Below are positions 1 through 8,389 of a stretch of DNA of 64,000 nucleotides, in pieces. Source of the DNA: Bradyrhizobium tropiciagri (GTDB taxonomy: Bacteria; Pseudomonadota; Alphaproteobacteria; Rhizobiales; Xanthobacteraceae); contig NZ_JAFCKF010000006.1 in the NCBI RefSeq assembly GCF_018130545.1, positions 62,001 through 126,000 of the forward strand, given 5' to 3'. Numbering within the stretch: the first letter of the stretch is position 1; each line of letters starts with the position of its first letter. The notes beneath the pieces were generated by a model. It saw only the letters and a program-made list of their open reading frames with translations, made no database searches and was not told the DNA's origin. The position numbers and the translations under genes were made by a program.

Positions 1-125
1 CATCGTGCCGTCGGTGAGGATGCTTCATTCACGCTTCCACCCCTAGCGTATGCGACATCGACAGCGCTCACCACCGGGCACCGCGCACATTTTGGTGTTT
101 GCAGCGTTGAGGGCGCGAGGGCCCG
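1..125. other. window edge, no supported gene
   Basis: Nothing convincing is seen before the TetR gene. A minus-strand ATG at 26 preceded by a purine-rich stretch could begin a gene that runs off the left edge, but only about eight codons are visible, so it is not called. Confidence 0.2.
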
Positions 126-800
126 TCAGCTCGCCAGCGCGTCGACCTGGGCTTCGAGCGCTTCGATCACCATTGTCAGCGAGGCTGCCTTGCCCATCGT
201 CCGCGAGATGATCGGCGCGCCGGACTGGAAGCCGGTCAGGCCCGCGATCATCATCACGGCGCGGACCCGCGCCTGCGCTGTCGTCAACTGCGCGCTCGAG
301 GCGGCGATGATCAGGCCGGCGACGAGCTCGATGCCCGGACGCCACAGCCCGGTATAGAGAACCTCGAACGCGCGCCCGGGATCCGCCAGCTCGCGTTGAA
401 CAAAGAGACGGTTCTGCTCGCTCGCGGATGTCAGCAGGAATCGCGCCAGCGCCGTGAGCAGCAGCTTCAGCTGTGCACGGGCGCCGTCCGGATCGGGCGG
501 CCCTTCGAGCGAGGCGAGCGCGGCCTCACCGACCGCGGCCATGCTCTCGCGATAGCGCGCCAGGATTTCATGTGCGCAGGCGAGATAGAGGCCCTCCTTG
601 TTGCCGAAATAATAGTTGAGCGCCGGCAGGTTGATGCCGGCGTCTTCGGCGATCTGGCGCGTCGTCACGCGGGCGAAGCCGCTGTTGCCGAACGCCGCGA
701 GCGCGGCGTTGAGGATCCGGACGCGGGTCTCGTCACCCTTCTTATAAGGGGTGGTGGCCGATCGCGTCGGCGGCGGCAGCGGGCTGTTTCGTGCGCTCAT
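126..800 (-). CDS. TetR family transcriptional regulator
   Basis: A 224-residue protein with the TetR layout. An N-terminal helix-turn-helix at about residues 25-70 carries the typical ILNAALAAFG, TTRQIAEDAG and LPALNYYFGNKEGLY segments. An all-helical ligand/dimer domain follows and resembles the CecR/DUF1956 type. It is divergent from the MpaB-family oxygenase at 886, with about 85 bp between the start codons, so the oxygenase is its likely target. Two spaced inverted repeats in that gap (810-823 and 840-851) are candidate operators. The ligand cannot be predicted from the sequence. The family call is firm; the specific role is inferred. Confidence 0.88.
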   Translation of the reverse strand: MSARNSPLPPPTRSATTPYKKGDETRVRILNAALAAFGNSGFARVTTRQIAEDAGINLPALNYYFGNKEGLYLACAHEILARYRESMAAVGEAALASLEGPPDPDGARAQLKLLLTALARFLLTSASEQNRLFVQRELADPGRAFEVLYTGLWRPGIELVAGLIIAASSAQLTTAQARVRAVMMIAGLTGFQSGAPIISRTMGKAASLTMVIEALEAQVDALAS

Positions 801-809
801 CGGAAAATC

Positions 810-851
810 ATATCACACGATATTAATTATTGCATTTTCTATCGCTTGATA
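810..851. promoter_or_regulatory. candidate double TetR operator
   Basis: The gap contains ATATC-ACAC-GATAT (810-823) and TATC-GCTT-GATA (840-851). Both are TATC-N4-GATA palindromes, with centres 29 bp apart (about three helical turns). They lie in an AT-rich gap between the divergent TetR and oxygenase genes, where a TetR dimer pair would be expected to bind. Assignment to this TetR is inference from position. Confidence 0.5.
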
Positions 852-885
852 TAAATTGACGCATAAACCTCAGGGAGAGCCGCTT

Positions 886-2229
886 ATGCAGGCCGAAACG
901 CTGGAAAGGCTGCGCAGCAACGTCGCCGCGCAGAAAGAGAAAAATCCCGCCATCTACGGCAAGGTCGATTTCTCCATCGTCCCGGAACGGTTTGCCGCCG
1001 ATGCCGGCACGCCGAGCGTCCTCCCCGGCAAATTCGATGCCGCCCGCGCGGCGTTGCTGGCCGACCCCGATCGCATGGCGTTCATCCGCAGCTACACCAT
1101 GATGGGCGACCCGCCTGCCGACGCCTATGCGGCGCTGATGCGCGAATACGGCTTCCGCCGGCTGGTCGGCATGCTGGTTCAGGCCTGCGACGTCGGCATC
1201 GAGACGGTGGCCGATGCGCCGGCCGAACTCGTCGCGCTGATCCGCGCCATGGAGCGAACGCCTGCCTGGCTCGACATGAAGCTGGTCGAGGAAGGCGCGC
1301 GGATCGACCGCAACGGCGCCGCCAATCTCAGTCCGTTCATCATCCGCGGCGCGTTCCTCGCGACCTTCATGAACAAATACGCTGCGCTGCCGATGGCGAT
1401 CACCAACGCCCTGTCGAGCGGCTCGTCGGCGCGGCGCGTCAAGGAAACCGCGACGTTCTTTGCAACTTCGGTGCTGCCGGGCGCGCTCGGGCGCCTCGGG
1501 CCGGGCTTCAAGGCGGCCGCGATGGTGCGGCTGATGCACTCGATGGTGCGCGCCAATGTGATGCGGCGTGCCGACAATTGGGACATCGCGGTCTACGGCA
1601 TCCCGATTCCACAGGTCGACCAGATGCCGGCCGGGTTGATCCCGATCTTCCTGCTGGCGCAGAAGGTGCTGGCCGACGGCCGCACAGAGTTCACGGCGGA
1701 AGAGCGCGCACGCGTCGAGCTTGCGCGCTACCGCTGCTTCCTGCTCGGCCTGCCGGAGGAACTGCTCGCCGATACGCCGAAGGGCATCGTCGATCTGATG
1801 CTGTTGCGGTCCGCGACGTTGCGCGCCGGTTATGACGACAAGACCTGCGGCGAATTGGTTCGCGCCACGATGGCGGCGACCTTGCGCTCCGACACCTCCA
1901 TCAGCAGCCGTCTCTTTGAAGTCTTCGAGCGCAGCTTCGCGAAGACGTTCTTCCTGAACAGTTTTCTGAATGGCGACAGGGCCAGGGCTGCATCGATCGG
2001 CGTGCCGCTGACCGCGAAGGATCGCGCCCTCACGGCACTGGTCGGGATTTTTCTGTTCAGCCGGCTTGCGCTCTACCGGCTGGCATCCCGCATTCCCGGG
2101 CTGCGCGAGGTCGCGGACCGGCGCCTGGTCAAGCGAATCGAAAACCAGTTGAAGGACTATGGCCACGCCGAGTTCACGACGGATGCCTCGGCCTATCGGC
2201 CGGCGCAGCCCTCGGCGGTGAAGTCGTAG
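886..2229 (+). CDS. MpaB-family (DUF2236-like) oxygenase
   Basis: A 447-residue protein resembling the MpaB/rubber-oxygenase catalytic family (DUF2236), whose members include heme-dependent oxygenases. It is mostly helical, with the sequence FIRSYTMMGDPPADAYAALM early and histidine-containing helices later. Open frame extends to a TTG at 856, but the ATG at 886 is chosen because GGGAGAG lies 5-6 bases upstream; the TTG has no ribosome site. The last part (FLFSRLALYRLASRIPG) is hydrophobic and could be membrane-associated. The divergent TetR probably controls it. The substrate is unknown. Confidence 0.75.
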   Translation: MQAETLERLRSNVAAQKEKNPAIYGKVDFSIVPERFAADAGTPSVLPGKFDAARAALLADPDRMAFIRSYTMMGDPPADAYAALMREYGFRRLVGMLVQACDVGIETVADAPAELVALIRAMERTPAWLDMKLVEEGARIDRNGAANLSPFIIRGAFLATFMNKYAALPMAITNALSSGSSARRVKETATFFATSVLPGALGRLGPGFKAAAMVRLMHSMVRANVMRRADNWDIAVYGIPIPQVDQMPAGLIPIFLLAQKVLADGRTEFTAEERARVELARYRCFLLGLPEELLADTPKGIVDLMLLRSATLRAGYDDKTCGELVRATMAATLRSDTSISSRLFEVFERSFAKTFFLNSFLNGDRARAASIGVPLTAKDRALTALVGIFLFSRLALYRLASRIPGLREVADRRLVKRIENQLKDYGHAEFTTDASAYRPAQPSAVKS

Positions 2230-2276
2230 CGCGATGGGATCGGGTCGGATCGTCGTCGCGCTTCGGCCTGTTGTTT

Positions 2277-2355
2277 GAGCATGATCTCCGCGCAAGCGCG
2301 TTCCGCGCTTGTCGCGAGGGAAAACCGCTTCGCACTTTTCCGGATCATGCTCTAG
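2277..2355. repeat. GAGCATGATC palindromic repeat, copy 1
   Basis: Terminal arms GAGCATGATC and GATCATGCTC enclose a second hairpin built on GGAAAA/TTTTCC with a CGCTTCG-rich loop. A shorter relative lies at 30484-30534. The final CTA of the element is the reverse complement of the TAG stop of the neighbouring minus-strand hydrolase gene. Confidence 0.75.
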
Positions 2356-3392
2356 CGCGCCGCCGCGCAGCCGCGGATATCGAACACCGCGGTCAGGCCG
2401 CAGGGCGAGTTGAGCATCTTGCCGCCCTCGTGGCCGACGCCGGGCACGTCCCACACGCTGTGGTTCGGCGTGCCGCCGTCGCGGGCGGCCATCGTGGCGA
2501 CATAGGAGTGGCCACGCGCGTAACGATACGGGCCTTCGGCTTCCGCCATGCAGGATTTGTCGAGCGCGGGATGATCGGGGTTGGTGTCGAGCGTTCCCAA
2601 GAGATAGATCACGCGGCGCGCGACATAGGCCTGTTCCAGTGCGGCTGGGGTCGGCTCGGCGAGATAGGGCGGACGCTCGTCCATGCCGAATTTCCAGCTG
2701 TTATAGCCTTCGCACCTCGCCGCGATCGCGGGCTCCGGGCGCTCCTTGGTGAAATACGCATAGGAAGAGGGGTTGGCGACGACATAGCGCACACCGATGC
2801 CCTCGCGCAGCAGCACCTGATCGCCCTTCACCGCGATCGCATAGCGCTGCACCACCTGGCCGCCGCCGGAATGGCCGAACACCACGACCTGTTTCAGGTT
2901 CGGAAACAGCTTGCGGTCGCCGAGCCTGGCCAGGATCGCATCGAGCGCGTCGAACGAACTCGCCGGGCCAGGTGCGATTGCAGGCTCGCCGCCCTGCCAG
3001 CCATAGAGGCTCCAGCGCAGCGTCTCCGCCGGCAGCTTGAACGCCTCGACGTCGGGCGCGATCAAAAACTGCGGCGCGATCATCAGCGTGTGCTTGCCGA
3101 CATCGCCCGCCGCCGCCTGCGCGCTCAGCGCCGCGCGGAAATAATCGTTGGCGTTGCGCAGCACGCCATGCAGCACCAGCACCGCGCGGGTGACATCGGG
3201 CAGCGGATTGGACCAGTCGGTCGAGAGATAGAGCGGAAACGTCGCGTTGCCGACGGCGATGCGCCCGCTGGCAATCTCCTTGACCGGCTTCATGTCGCGC
3301 TCGGTCTGCGCCGGCGTGGCGGACGCGACCGGCGCGTGCGCCGCCGTCACGACCAGCAGCGCCAATGCCGCAAGCCAGCCCCGATGATGCAT
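2352..3392 (-). CDS. secreted alpha/beta hydrolase
   Basis: A 346-residue protein with an N-terminal signal peptide (hydrophobic residues 7-24, likely cut near ASA-TP). It has an alpha/beta-hydrolase core: an HG oxyanion element in VLVLHGVLRNAND (about 71-83), a nucleophile elbow GHSGGG with Ser175, and a late catalytic-type His in GVGHEGG. Four cysteines after residue 220 may form disulfides, consistent with export. The TAG stop lies inside a dispersed repeat, so the true ancestral C-terminus could have been different. The natural substrate is not evident; esterase activity is possible. Confidence 0.75.
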   Translation of the reverse strand: MHHRGWLAALALLVVTAAHAPVASATPAQTERDMKPVKEIASGRIAVGNATFPLYLSTDWSNPLPDVTRAVLVLHGVLRNANDYFRAALSAQAAAGDVGKHTLMIAPQFLIAPDVEAFKLPAETLRWSLYGWQGGEPAIAPGPASSFDALDAILARLGDRKLFPNLKQVVVFGHSGGGQVVQRYAIAVKGDQVLLREGIGVRYVVANPSSYAYFTKERPEPAIAARCEGYNSWKFGMDERPPYLAEPTPAALEQAYVARRVIYLLGTLDTNPDHPALDKSCMAEAEGPYRYARGHSYVATMAARDGGTPNHSVWDVPGVGHEGGKMLNSPCGLTAVFDIRGCAAAR

Positions 3393-3485
3393 GGTTCAAC
3401 TCCGTTACGCTGCGAGCTCGGCAGGATCATGCCGTGTCGGGTGTCAATTCACCCGTGAATTTTCGGAAAGTTTCCGGACCGCGCC

Positions 3486-4565
3486 TCAAGCCGCGAGCCG
3501 CCCGCGATTGTTGGCGGCAAGGATCGGGCGAATCAGGCGGCCGAACCGCTCCGCCTCCTCGTCATGCAGATAGCCGGACAGGCAGAAGGAGTGGCAGCCG
3601 GCATCGATGAACTGCTGCAAGGTCGCGGCGCATTGCTCGGGATTGCCGACAACGGCGATCCCCGCACCCGGCCGCACCTTGGTGATCCCGGTCCACAGAT
3701 GCGGCATCAGCAGATCGCCATGGTCGCGCGCCAGCTGCTGCACGCGCTGATTGGCTTCCGAGCGATTATACAGCGTCTTCATCTCCTGCTTCTGCCGCTC
3801 GGTGGCATGACGCACCAATTGATCGGCCGCCTCCCAGGCATCGGCCTCATTCTCGCGGCAGATCACCTGCAACCGCATGCCGAAGCCGATCGCATCCTCG
3901 CGGTCGTGCGCCCGCGCCATCTGCCGAATCTCGGCGATATTCTCCGCGATGCGCTGCGGCAGATCGCCCCAGAAAAGATGGACGTCGGAGTGCTTCGCCG
4001 ACACCTCCCAGGCCTGCCGCGAGCCGCCGCCGAGATAGAATTTCGGAAACGGCTGCTGCAGCGGACGCGGGCGGATATGCGCGCCCGAGATCGTGTGAAA
4101 CTTGCCTTCGAAATGCACCGGCCCGCGCGTCGTCCACAGCGCCTTCAGGATCGAGACCTCCTCGTCCATCAGCGCGTAGCGCTCCTCCTTTGCGTAGCGC
4201 ACGCCTTCGGCCTCGACCTCGCTCTCGTTCTGCCCGGCGATCAAATTGATGCAGATCCGCCCTCCCGACATCTGGTCGAAGGTCGAGATCATCTTGGCCA
4301 TCAGCACCGGATTGATGTAACCCGGCCTTGCGGCGATCAGCGGCTTGATCCGCTCCGAGCGCGCCGCCATGAAGGCGCCCGATATCCAGGCCTCCCAGCA
4401 CACCGAGCCGACCGGGATCAGCAGATACTCAAAACCGGCATCCTCGGCCGCCTTGACCACGCGCTCGCAGAGTTCCGGCGAACCCGCGATTTGCGCCTCC
4501 ATCAGCCCATAGGCCGTGGTGTCGCCGTGCGTGGGCAGATACCAGCCGAATTCCAGCGGACGCAT
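3486..4565 (-). CDS. LLM-class flavin-dependent monooxygenase (SsuD-like)
   Basis: A 359-residue protein of the bacterial luciferase-like family, closest in style to FMNH2-dependent alkanesulfonate or dimethylsulfone monooxygenases (SsuD/SfnG). The N-terminus EFGWYLPTHGD and the segments STFDQMSGGRICINLIAG and PKFYLGGGS are characteristic of this branch. The frame opens with TTG at 4571, but the ATG at 4565 is preferred because AGGGAG lies 7 bases upstream. No flavin reductase or sulfonate transporter is adjacent, so its substrate is uncertain and reduced flavin must come from elsewhere. Confidence 0.82.
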   Translation of the reverse strand: MRPLEFGWYLPTHGDTTAYGLMEAQIAGSPELCERVVKAAEDAGFEYLLIPVGSVCWEAWISGAFMAARSERIKPLIAARPGYINPVLMAKMISTFDQMSGGRICINLIAGQNESEVEAEGVRYAKEERYALMDEEVSILKALWTTRGPVHFEGKFHTISGAHIRPRPLQQPFPKFYLGGGSRQAWEVSAKHSDVHLFWGDLPQRIAENIAEIRQMARAHDREDAIGFGMRLQVICRENEADAWEAADQLVRHATERQKQEMKTLYNRSEANQRVQQLARDHGDLLMPHLWTGITKVRPGAGIAVVGNPEQCAATLQQFIDAGCHSFCLSGYLHDEEAERFGRLIRPILAANNRGRLAA

Positions 4566-4654
4566 GGGCAAACTCCCTCGAAAGACGGCCTTTTTACATG
4601 GCCTGTCATACTAACGCGGGCAGTTTACAGCCCGGAGCCGGCCGGACAACGCCG

Positions 4655-4682
4655 TTGCCGACCCGGAGCCAATCAGCTAAAT
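4655..4682 (+). promoter_or_regulatory. possible tRNA-Arg promoter
   Basis: TTGCCG (4655-4660) and CTAAAT (4677-4682) are separated by 16 bases and lie 12 bases before the mature tRNA start. Both boxes are imperfect; the support is mainly their position. Confidence 0.35.
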
Positions 4683-4694
4683 GAACCCCTGCAC

Positions 4695-4771
4695 GCACCC
4701 GTAGCTCAGCTGGATAGAGCGTTGCCCTCCGAAGGCAAAGGTCACACGTTCGAATCGTGTCGGGTGCGCCA
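4695..4771 (+). tRNA. tRNA-Arg (anticodon CCG)
   Basis: A 77-nt cloverleaf. Acceptor arms GCACCCG and CGGGTGC pair, followed by G and an encoded CCA. The D-arm contains TAGCTCAGCTGGATAGAGC. The anticodon stem TTGCC/GGCAA holds the 7-base loop CTCCGAA, which gives anticodon CCG and decodes CGG. The T-arm has the usual GTTCGAATC. No intron is present. The GH30 gene on the opposite strand ends 30 bp downstream. Confidence 0.97.
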
Positions 4772-4801
4772 AACGCCCCATCATTCCGGCGCCGAAGGTC
4801 C

Positions 4802-6760
4802 TCAGTCGACCAGCGAGAATTTCTGGTTCGCCGCCGCTGCGTCGCAGCGGTTCTGGCGCAGCGTGCCGCCCTTGCCGGGATCCTCGAGGCAAAGCCCGGA
4901 CTCCTTCACCCTGATACGATAGGCGCCGGGCGTCGCGATCTCGATCCGAAACAGTTCATTCTCCGGCAGACGACCATCTCCGCAGCTCCACTGAATCAGA
5001 TTCCCCGGACCTCCGCGTGTCGTGCCATCGCCAGGAGACGTCGCGCCGTTCGATATGTTCAGACACAAGCCGGGGCGCGCATTGACTGTATGGACCGAGT
5101 AGAAGCCGTCGCCTCGATCGACGATGTTGAACTCTTCGTTGCTGTATGAGCCGCACGGATAAGGAATGATCGCGGCTCCCGGATTTGTCGCGCTGGCCGA
5201 GACATTCAGGCAAAGCCGCGTCGCCTGGGAAACGATTTTGTGCACGCCCGGTATCTTGTCGATCGGCACATCGGATCGCGCCGTCACGCCGTCGACCAGG
5301 TAGGCCGTGATGGAGCGAGCGGGCGTGACGTTGACGATATGCTTTTCGCGGGACAGGGCGACCGTCTCCTCGCGAAGGTTTGTCTGCGCATCCGACGTCG
5401 TGCGGTAGGCCGTGACCGTGGCGGGCAAGCCCGCAAAGGCCGACAAGTCGAGATCATCCTCGCCGGCCTCCCAACTGGTCGTCACCAGAACCAGACGTTT
5501 CGCTGCAGGCGAATAGGCCGCGAGCGTATTGTAGGCGCCGCCGGCCGATACGATCTGATAGCCCGGACGAATGAAGCGGCTGTACTGCGCCAGCGCATAA
5601 TATTGCTTCTTCGGGAGTGCTGGCCCTCCGTGCGGATCGAAGCCGATCACCTCCCAGTCCGGTTGCCACAGCAGCCAGGCCTCCGCGCCGAGATCACGCA
5701 GGTCCATGCGGATCGCATCCGCCATGAACAGCGCGCCCCACATCTCGCCCTTTTCCTTCTGGTCGGCAAAGCAGCAGCCCAACTCGCTCATCCAGATCGG
5801 CTTGTGGAGCCTCCCGGCGAGGGCCCCGTACTCCTTCAGCTTGGCAAGATCGCCGACACCATGATGATAATCGTGGGTGTCGAACCGTCCGATCGCGGCC
5901 AGCGCCGCCGCATCGAGGTGACTTGCATCGCTGACGGCAGCGGAGATGTTGTTCGCATCCACACCGGCGACGAAGGTCTCCAGGCCATCATGCTGCAGCC
6001 GGGCCTTGAGCATCGGCAGCACGGCATTTTGCACAGCTACCGGAGCGGAATATCCCTCCTGTGTGCCTCCGGCACGCCAGCTTCCGTCCGGTTCGTTGAA
6101 TGCCTCGACGCTCTCGAACTTGATGCCCTCGGCCTCGCGGAAATGCTTCACCACCGTCGCCAGATAGTCGACGAAGCTCTCCCTCATCTCCGGACGAAGG
6201 TTGTCCTGGTGCGGCTCTCTGCTCCCGGCAGAGCATCCGCTCATCGTCATCCAGTAAGGCGGTGAGTACGAGACCGCTTCAAAGATGTCCGCTCCGCGCT
6301 TTTTCGCCTCATGCAGCATGCGTAGCTGGGCAGCGTCGCGCTTCCAGTCGAACGCTGCACCTGGACCGGACTGATACCCCTCCATCTGTGCATCCGGGCG
6401 CATGTGGGTGTGGGTGGGATCGTCACCACCGCCGATGTCGTAGCGTGCGATGTTGAACCCCAGCGTCAGACGGGTCGCGGGATCGCCAAACAGCAGGTCC
6501 ATATACACGCCTTGCAACGCAGGATCTGAGATCTTCGCGGCTTGACGTCCGCCGCCATAGAGATCGTTTGCTTCCCACGCCAATGACATTCCCCAGCCTC
6601 GAAAGGAATGAGAGACGTGTGCTGCGATCTTTCCTCTGTTGATCGAAGCCTCGGGAACGCTCGTGACGGAGCCTTCGCGATCCAGAGCGGCAGCCTTGAG
6701 GCCGCAGCCGATCGAAAGCAGCAGGACAAGGCTCGCCAGTGCAGAGCGAGAAGCAGTCAT
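4802..6760 (-). CDS. secreted GH30-type glycosidase with C-terminal ricin lectin domain
   Basis: A 652-residue exported protein with a signal peptide at about 1-24. Residues 50-490 form a GH30-like module: [26 protein letters not shown] and [12 protein letters not shown] are typical of the endo-beta-1,6-galactanase-like subgroup. The predicted acid/base is Glu223 (FNEP) and the predicted nucleophile is Glu326 (WMSELG). Residues 505-652 form a ricin-type beta-trefoil with RLCLNVS, GLCLNIS and GLCLEDP repeats, likely a carbohydrate-binding module. Plant arabinogalactan side chains are a reasonable but unproven substrate. It stands alone beside tRNA-Arg, with no sugar transporter nearby, which hints at acquisition. 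Confidence 0.82.
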   Translation of the reverse strand: MTASRSALASLVLLLSIGCGLKAAALDREGSVTSVPEASINRGKIAAHVSHSFRGWGMSLAWEANDLYGGGRQAAKISDPALQGVYMDLLFGDPATRLTLGFNIARYDIGGGDDPTHTHMRPDAQMEGYQSGPGAAFDWKRDAAQLRMLHEAKKRGADIFEAVSYSPPYWMTMSGCSAGSREPHQDNLRPEMRESFVDYLATVVKHFREAEGIKFESVEAFNEPDGSWRAGGTQEGYSAPVAVQNAVLPMLKARLQHDGLETFVAGVDANNISAAVSDASHLDAAALAAIGRFDTHDYHHGVGDLAKLKEYGALAGRLHKPIWMSELGCCFADQKEKGEMWGALFMADAIRMDLRDLGAEAWLLWQPDWEVIGFDPHGGPALPKKQYYALAQYSRFIRPGYQIVSAGGAYNTLAAYSPAAKRLVLVTTSWEAGEDDLDLSAFAGLPATVTAYRTTSDAQTNLREETVALSREKHIVNVTPARSITAYLVDGVTARSDVPIDKIPGVHKIVSQATRLCLNVSASATNPGAAIIPYPCGSYSNEEFNIVDRGDGFYSVHTVNARPGLCLNISNGATSPGDGTTRGGPGNLIQWSCGDGRLPENELFRIEIATPGAYRIRVKESGLCLEDPGKGGTLRQNRCDAAAANQKFSLVD

Positions 6761-6984
6761 GCGGAACTCTCAGTTTGCGTTCGAGCCGCTCGACTGATGT
6801 TCGAGCGTCGATCGACATCATCGCGTTCCATACTGACACCGAGCTGACACGCATCCGCTGTCGTTAACGATTCCATCGTCGCGCGACCTCGAAATCATGG
6901 AGTCAGCACAAACATTCACAACGGGTTCATGTCGCCGCCACTATTCGACTCCAACGCTGGGGGAATAAGATTGGAGTATGTGCC

Positions 6985-8271
6985 ATGCGCCGCATCGCCG
7001 GACTGCCTTTCGCTCTTGCTCTCAGCCTCTGCTGCCTCTCACCGCCTAACGCTGCACACGCGCAGCTCGCCATCGGCATCGGCATTTCCGTGAACGCCGC
7101 GCCGCCGCCATTGCCGGTCTATGTGCAGCCGCCGATGCCCGCGGTCGGCTATATCTGGACCCCGGGCTACTGGGCCTGGAGCGACGATACCGGCTACTAC
7201 TGGGTGCCCGGCACGTGGGTGCTTCCGCCCGCGCCTGAGTTGCTGTGGACGCCAGGCTACTGGGGCTGGAACGACGGCGCCTACGGGTTCCACGCCGGAT
7301 ATTGGGGCGCGACCGTCGGCTTCTACGGCGGCATCTCTTACGGCTTCGGCTACACGGGCGCCGGCTATGAGGGCGGCTATTGGCGCGGCGGCAGCTTCTT
7401 CTACAACAGCTCCGTCAACAACATCTCCAACGTCTCCGTCACCAACGTCTACAACAAGACCGTCATCAACAACACGACCAACGTCAGCTACAATGGCGGC
7501 ACCGGCGGCACCACGGTGAGGCCGACGCCGCAACAGGCCGCGGCCGCGAACGAGCATCACGTGGCAGCGACCGCCGAGCAGACCCGGCACGCGGAAGCGG
7601 CGATGAAGGATCCTGCGCTGACGCTCGCCAACAACCATGGTCATCCGGCGGTCGCCGCGACCGCCCACGCCGCACAGTTCAGCGGCGCCGGCGTGATCGC
7701 GGCGCGACCAGGCAAGCCGATCGCGGCGCCGCCGCCCCGGCATGCGCAACCGACGGCCGAGCACGCTGTGCCGACAGGGAATGCCGTGCCGCCGGGACAT
7801 GCCCTGCCGAGCGGAAACGCATTGCCGGCTGCGCACGCTGCTCCGGCAGAGCACGCTCAAACGACAGGACACGCCCTCCCCACCGGAAACGCGCTGCCGC
7901 CAGAGCACACAGCGCCAACGGGACACGCCCTGCCCGCGGGGAACGCGGTGCCGGCTGCGCACGCACAACCGGCGGAACACACCCTGCCGACAGCACATGC
8001 TGCGCCCGCCGTCGGAGAACATCCCGCCCCGGCGCCGCACGTCGCAGCAGCGCCAGCCGTGCATGCGCCAAGGCCGCAGGCCGCACAGCATGCTCCACCC
8101 GCGCCACGCCCGGCTGCGCACTCGCCGGCGCCGCACGTCGCGCAAGCCGTGCACCGTGCCCCGCCGCCGCGGCCCGCAGCGCCGCATGTGTCACGACCGG
8201 CACCGCGGCCGCATCCTGCGCCACGGCCGCAACATCCCGCGGCGAGGCCAACGCCACACAAGCACGCATGA
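6985..8271 (+). CDS. YXWGXW repeat protein with tandem hexapeptides
   Basis: A 428-residue exported protein with a signal peptide ending near residue 26 (AHA-QL). Three YXWGXW-like units follow (YIWTPGYWAWSD, YYWVPGTWVLPP, LLWTPGYWGWND; about 56-97). After a Gly/Tyr segment comes an Asn-rich stretch of NNIS/NNTT type. Residues 260-343 are about 14 tandem hexapeptides of the form [HN]-[AT]-x-P-x-[GAE], and the tail is Pro/His/Ala rich. GGAG stands 8 bases before the ATG. YXWGXW proteins are envelope proteins without a known enzyme function. The long His/Pro tail could bind metal or cell wall, but that is speculation. Confidence 0.8.
   Translation: MRRIAGLPFALALSLCCLSPPNAAHAQLAIGIGISVNAAPPPLPVYVQPPMPAVGYIWTPGYWAWSDDTGYYWVPGTWVLPPAPELLWTPGYWGWNDGAYGFHAGYWGATVGFYGGISYGFGYTGAGYEGGYWRGGSFFYNSSVNNISNVSVTNVYNKTVINNTTNVSYNGGTGGTTVRPTPQQAAAANEHHVAATAEQTRHAEAAMKDPALTLANNHGHPAVAATAHAAQFSGAGVIAARPGKPIAAPPPRHAQPTAEHAVPTGNAVPPGHALPSGNALPAAHAAPAEHAQTTGHALPTGNALPPEHTAPTGHALPAGNAVPAAHAQPAEHTLPTAHAAPAVGEHPAPAPHVAAAPAVHAPRPQAAQHAPPAPRPAAHSPAPHVAQAVHRAPPPRPAAPHVSRPAPRPHPAPRPQHPAARPTPHKHA
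7762..8013 (+). repeat. in-gene tandem 18-bp repeats
   Basis: About fourteen degenerate 18-bp units encode hexapeptides such as HALPTG, NALPPE and HALPAG. Blocks of five to six units recur (HAVPTG-NAVPPG-HALPSG-NALPAA-HAAPAE and HALPAG-NAVPAA-HAQPAE), suggesting expansion by slippage or unequal crossing-over. Confidence 0.8.
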
Positions 8272-8389
8272 TCCAGCTGACCGGCGTGCCCGCAAGGGCA
8301 CGCCGATTTCACATGAGAGATCATCGCGTGCAACACGGCACACGATGCAAATCGTCAGTCACGGATTTTGCGGCGCGCAAGGCGTACCG

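Noticed and set aside
823-2454. Minus-strand frame of 543 codons opposite the MpaB-family gene
   Set aside because: Arg/Gln/His-rich antisense translation typical of high-GC coding DNA. The plus-strand gene has the ribosome site and family sequence.
7762-8013. CRISPR-like array
   Set aside because: The 18-bp repeats are contiguous, in frame and degenerate, encoding a hexapeptide array; there are no spacers or cas genes.
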